Of a DNA stretch of 64,000 nucleotides, positions 62,199 to 64,000 are shown in pieces. The position numbers and the translations under genes were made by a program. The first letter of the stretch is position 1. Each line of letters starts with the position of its first letter. The DNA is taken from positions 2,046,001-2,110,000 of the forward strand of contig NZ_CP033918.1 of NCBI RefSeq assembly GCF_003815675.1, written 5' to 3'. The stretch is from Chryseobacterium sp. G0186. GTDB lineage: Bacteria; Bacteroidota; Bacteroidia; Flavobacteriales; Weeksellaceae. The notes beneath the pieces were generated by a model. That model made no database searches, had not been told where the DNA came from, and saw only the letters and a list, made by a program, of their open reading frames with translations.

Positions 62199-63647
62199 CT
62201 AGAATTCAGCACTTTTCGGTGTTCTTGGGAAAGGAATCACATCTCTGATGTTAGTCATCCCTGTTACGAAAAGAACTAATCTTTCCAATCCTAAACCGAA
62301 CCCTGCATGAGGAACAGAACCGAATTTTCGGGTATCCAGATACCACCAAAGCTCATGTTCATCTACATGCATATCTGCCATTTTCTGTTTTAAAACGTCT
62401 AATCTTGCTTCTCTTTCAGATCCACCAATGATCTCACCGATACCTGGGAAAAGTACATCCATTGCAGCAACCGTTTTGTTGTCTTCGTTCAGCTTCATAT
62501 AGAAAGCCTTGATCTCTTTTGGATAATCGAACAATATAACCGGGCACTCAAAATGTTTCTCAACCAAAAATCTTTCGTGCTCAGACTGAAGATCTGTTCC
62601 CCAGCTTTCAACAGGATAAGCAAATTTTCCTTTTTTGTTTTCCTTTGAATTCATTAAGATCTCGATAGCTTCTGTATAGCTTACACGCTTAAAACGCTTG
62701 GCAATTACATTTTCAAGTTTCTCGATAAGTCCTTCTTTAGCTCTTTCCTTTTCCGGTTTTGTTTTTTGTTCTTCTTCAAAACGTTTGTTCAGGAAGTCCA
62801 GATCATCTTTACAGTTATCCAATACATACTGGATTACATATTTTAAGAAATCTTCTGCAAGATCAATATTATCTTCAAGGTTGTTGAAAGCCACTTCCGG
62901 CTCAATCATCCAGAACTCTGCAAGATGTCTTGTTGTATTTGAATTTTCAGCACGGAAAGTAGGTCCGAATGTATAGATTCTTCCCAATCCCATCGCTGCA
63001 GTTTCTCCTTCAAGCTGTCCTGAAACCGTAAGGTTGGTCTTTTTCCCGAAGAAATCCTGTGCAAAATCAATTTCACCCTCTTCAGTTTTTGGCATATTGT
63101 TCAGGTCAAAGTTCGTTACTCCAAACATTTCACCTGCCCCTTCTGCATCTGCCCCTGTAATTACCGGTGTATTGATATAGAAAAACTGGTTTTGGTTAAA
63201 GAAAGAGTGAACGGCAAAACTTACCGCGTGACGTACTCTGAAAACTGCGCCAAATAAGTTGGTTCTGAATCTTAAGTGCGCCTGCTCACGAAGTTTTTCC
63301 AAACTGTGTTTCTTAGGTTGAAGAATTGTACTTTGAAGTTCTTCCGTAAAGTTATCTCCTAAAACAATGATTTTTTTAGCTACAATTTCTACAGACTGCC
63401 CTGCTCCTTGACTTTCTACCACTTCTCCTACTATTTTAAGGGAAGAAGCTGTACTAATATTCTTGATGATTTCTTCATCAAAATTTTCGAAATCAACAAC
63501 TATTTGCAAATTATTAATCGTAGAACCATCATTAAGAGCTATAAAGCGATTAGCACGGAATGATCTTACCCATCCGTAAACTGTAATGTCATGATGTAAT
63601 ACTTTCTTGTAATCCTTTAGGATTTCTTTGATCGTTTGCTTTTTCAT
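62199..63647 (-). CDS. asnS: Asparagine--tRNA ligase
   Basis: A 482-residue class IIb synthetase. The OB-fold domain begins with [22 protein letters not shown], motif 2 contains [21 protein letters not shown], and motif 3 is [15 protein letters not shown]. An AsnRS rather than AspRS assignment rests on [15 protein letters not shown]. Leader: -7 box at 63686-63693. A terminator on the other side separates it from the next gene. Confidence 0.96.
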   Translation of the reverse strand: MKKQTIKEILKDYKKVLHHDITVYGWVRSFRANRFIALNDGSTINNLQIVVDFENFDEEIIKNISTASSLKIVGEVVESQGAGQSVEIVAKKIIVLGDNFTEELQSTILQPKKHSLEKLREQAHLRFRTNLFGAVFRVRHAVSFAVHSFFNQNQFFYINTPVITGADAEGAGEMFGVTNFDLNNMPKTEEGEIDFAQDFFGKKTNLTVSGQLEGETAAMGLGRIYTFGPTFRAENSNTTRHLAEFWMIEPEVAFNNLEDNIDLAEDFLKYVIQYVLDNCKDDLDFLNKRFEEEQKTKPEKERAKEGLIEKLENVIAKRFKRVSYTEAIEILMNSKENKKGKFAYPVESWGTDLQSEHERFLVEKHFECPVILFDYPKEIKAFYMKLNEDNKTVAAMDVLFPGIGEIIGGSEREARLDVLKQKMADMHVDEHELWWYLDTRKFGSVPHAGFGLGLERLVLFVTGMTNIRDVIPFPRTPKSAEF

Positions 63648-63685
63648 TTGTTGATAATAAATTTTTGTATAAAAATTAATGGTTG

Positions 63686-63693
63686 CAAAGTTA
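63686..63693 (-). promoter_or_regulatory. -7 box for asnS
   Basis: TAACTTTG on the minus strand fits TAnnTTTG; the leader would be about 35 nt. Confidence 0.55.
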
Positions 63694-63694
63694 C

Positions 63695-63722
63695 AAAAAA
63701 ACGACGCAATTTGATGATTGCG
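63695..63722 (-). terminator. Terminator of the right-edge gene
   Basis: CGCAAT and ATTGCG (63705-63710, 63717-63722) are followed on the minus strand by seven T at 63701-63695. It lies directly before the asnS promoter. Confidence 0.65.
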
Positions 63723-63758
63723 CCATCTTTAAAAATGATTTATCAATTATTTAATGTT

Positions 63759-64000
63759 TTAATTAAAGAAAATCGTCTTTTTACGCTGTTTCCCATTCCT
63801 GATTTTCAGGGCATGATAACAGCTGGGAACATCATATTGCCATTTAGGAAGCAATAAAATAATCAGAATCACATCCAAATGAGAGATCAATCCTAAAATG
63901 ACTGCCAGGTTAAATGCCCATCCTGCTTCCTGAAATCCGATCAGATAGGTAAAGGCCAACAGCAGGCTAAGTCCCCACATTTTTGCTAACAAAGCATGAG
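63759..64000 (-). CDS. Probable CDP-alcohol phosphatidyltransferase, 3' part
   Basis: The last 80 residues of a membrane protein that continues beyond the right edge. Two hydrophobic spans (LSLLLAFTYLIGFQEAGWAF, VILGLISHLDVILIILLL) precede the tail LPKWQYDVPSCYHALKIRNGK, which fits the C-terminus of CDP-alcohol phosphatidyltransferases. The DG-x2-AR signature would be upstream, outside the window. A TTG at 63992 is not the start, since the frame is open further (HALLAKMWG). Confidence 0.6.
   Translation of the reverse strand, partial: HALLAKMWGLSLLLAFTYLIGFQEAGWAFNLAVILGLISHLDVILIILLLPKWQYDVPSCYHALKIRNGKQRKKTIFFN

Noticed and set aside
1..64000. CRISPR arrays, tRNA or rRNA genes
   Set aside because: No regularly spaced repeats with unique spacers, no T-loop GTTCGAATC-type pattern with a cloverleaf and no rRNA core motif were seen.

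Overview
The window comes from a low-GC member of the Bacteroidota, most likely a flavobacterium of the Chryseobacterium group. Grounds: a PorX-type response regulator of the type IX secretion system at the left edge, many TAnnTTTG (-7) promoter elements, A-rich instead of GGAGG ribosome binding sites, secreted proteins of the VGINTTTP type, and the overall gene content. No rRNA, tRNA or CRISPR array was seen. Layout: (1) 1-2.8 kb, porX 3' end, a YciI protein and exonuclease III on +, then an RlpA-like protein on -. (2) 2.8-6.9 kb, a long AT-rich non-coding stretch, two secreted surface-type proteins and rimO. (3) 7.0-32.8 kb, a 26-kb minus-strand exopolysaccharide/capsule locus. (4) 32.8-37.6 kb, recX, glyA, a thioredoxin-reductase-like flavoprotein behind a heptamer tandem repeat, and a GT39-type membrane protein. 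(5) 37.8-42.5 kb, a MacAB-like ABC exporter operon. (6) 42.5-46 kb, nrdB and nrdA behind a cluster of DnaA-box-like sequences. (7) 46-51.3 kb, housekeeping and hypothetical genes, including ribokinase, an HD phosphohydrolase and a DUF4241 protein. (8) 51.3-52.7 kb, an intact IS982-family insertion next to a GIY-YIG gene framed by 29-bp inverted repeats. (9) 52.7-64 kb, valS, DUF1573, PPK2, RNase P RNA, an ECF sigma factor with a membrane partner, an acyl-CoA synthetase, rpoN, asnS and the 3' end of a probable CDP-alcohol phosphatidyltransferase. The polysaccharide locus reads, 5' to 3' on the minus strand: PLP aminotransferase, membrane 4,6-dehydratase, Wza, Wzc, UDP-HexNAc dehydrogenase, Wzx, a frameshifted acyltransferase, EpsG-type polymerase, three glycosyltransferases or candidates, a hexapeptide acyltransferase, an amidotransferase with HisH and HisF paralogues, FnlA, a WxcM-type cupin, FnlB, FnlC, a WbuB-type transferase, a WbpV/WbjF-like reductase, a WbpL-type initiating transferase, a secreted glycosidase-like protein and RfbC. 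FnlA-FnlB-FnlC should make UDP-N-acetyl-L-fucosamine. The amidotransferase trio directly upstream suggests that this or another acetamido sugar is converted to an acetamidino sugar. The WbpM and WbpV types fit QuiNAc or D-FucNAc synthesis, and the aminotransferase a 4-amino-4,6-dideoxy sugar. The most unusual observations are the acetamidino-sugar module with its altered HisF active site, the GIY-YIG gene between inverted repeats beside a fresh IS insertion, the heptamer repeat that forms almost a whole 5' leader, the DnaA-box cluster before a ribonucleotide reductase that lacks an ATP-cone in both subunits, and the acyltransferase broken by small indels. No wholly new system was proven; the GIY-YIG/inverted-repeat unit is the best candidate.
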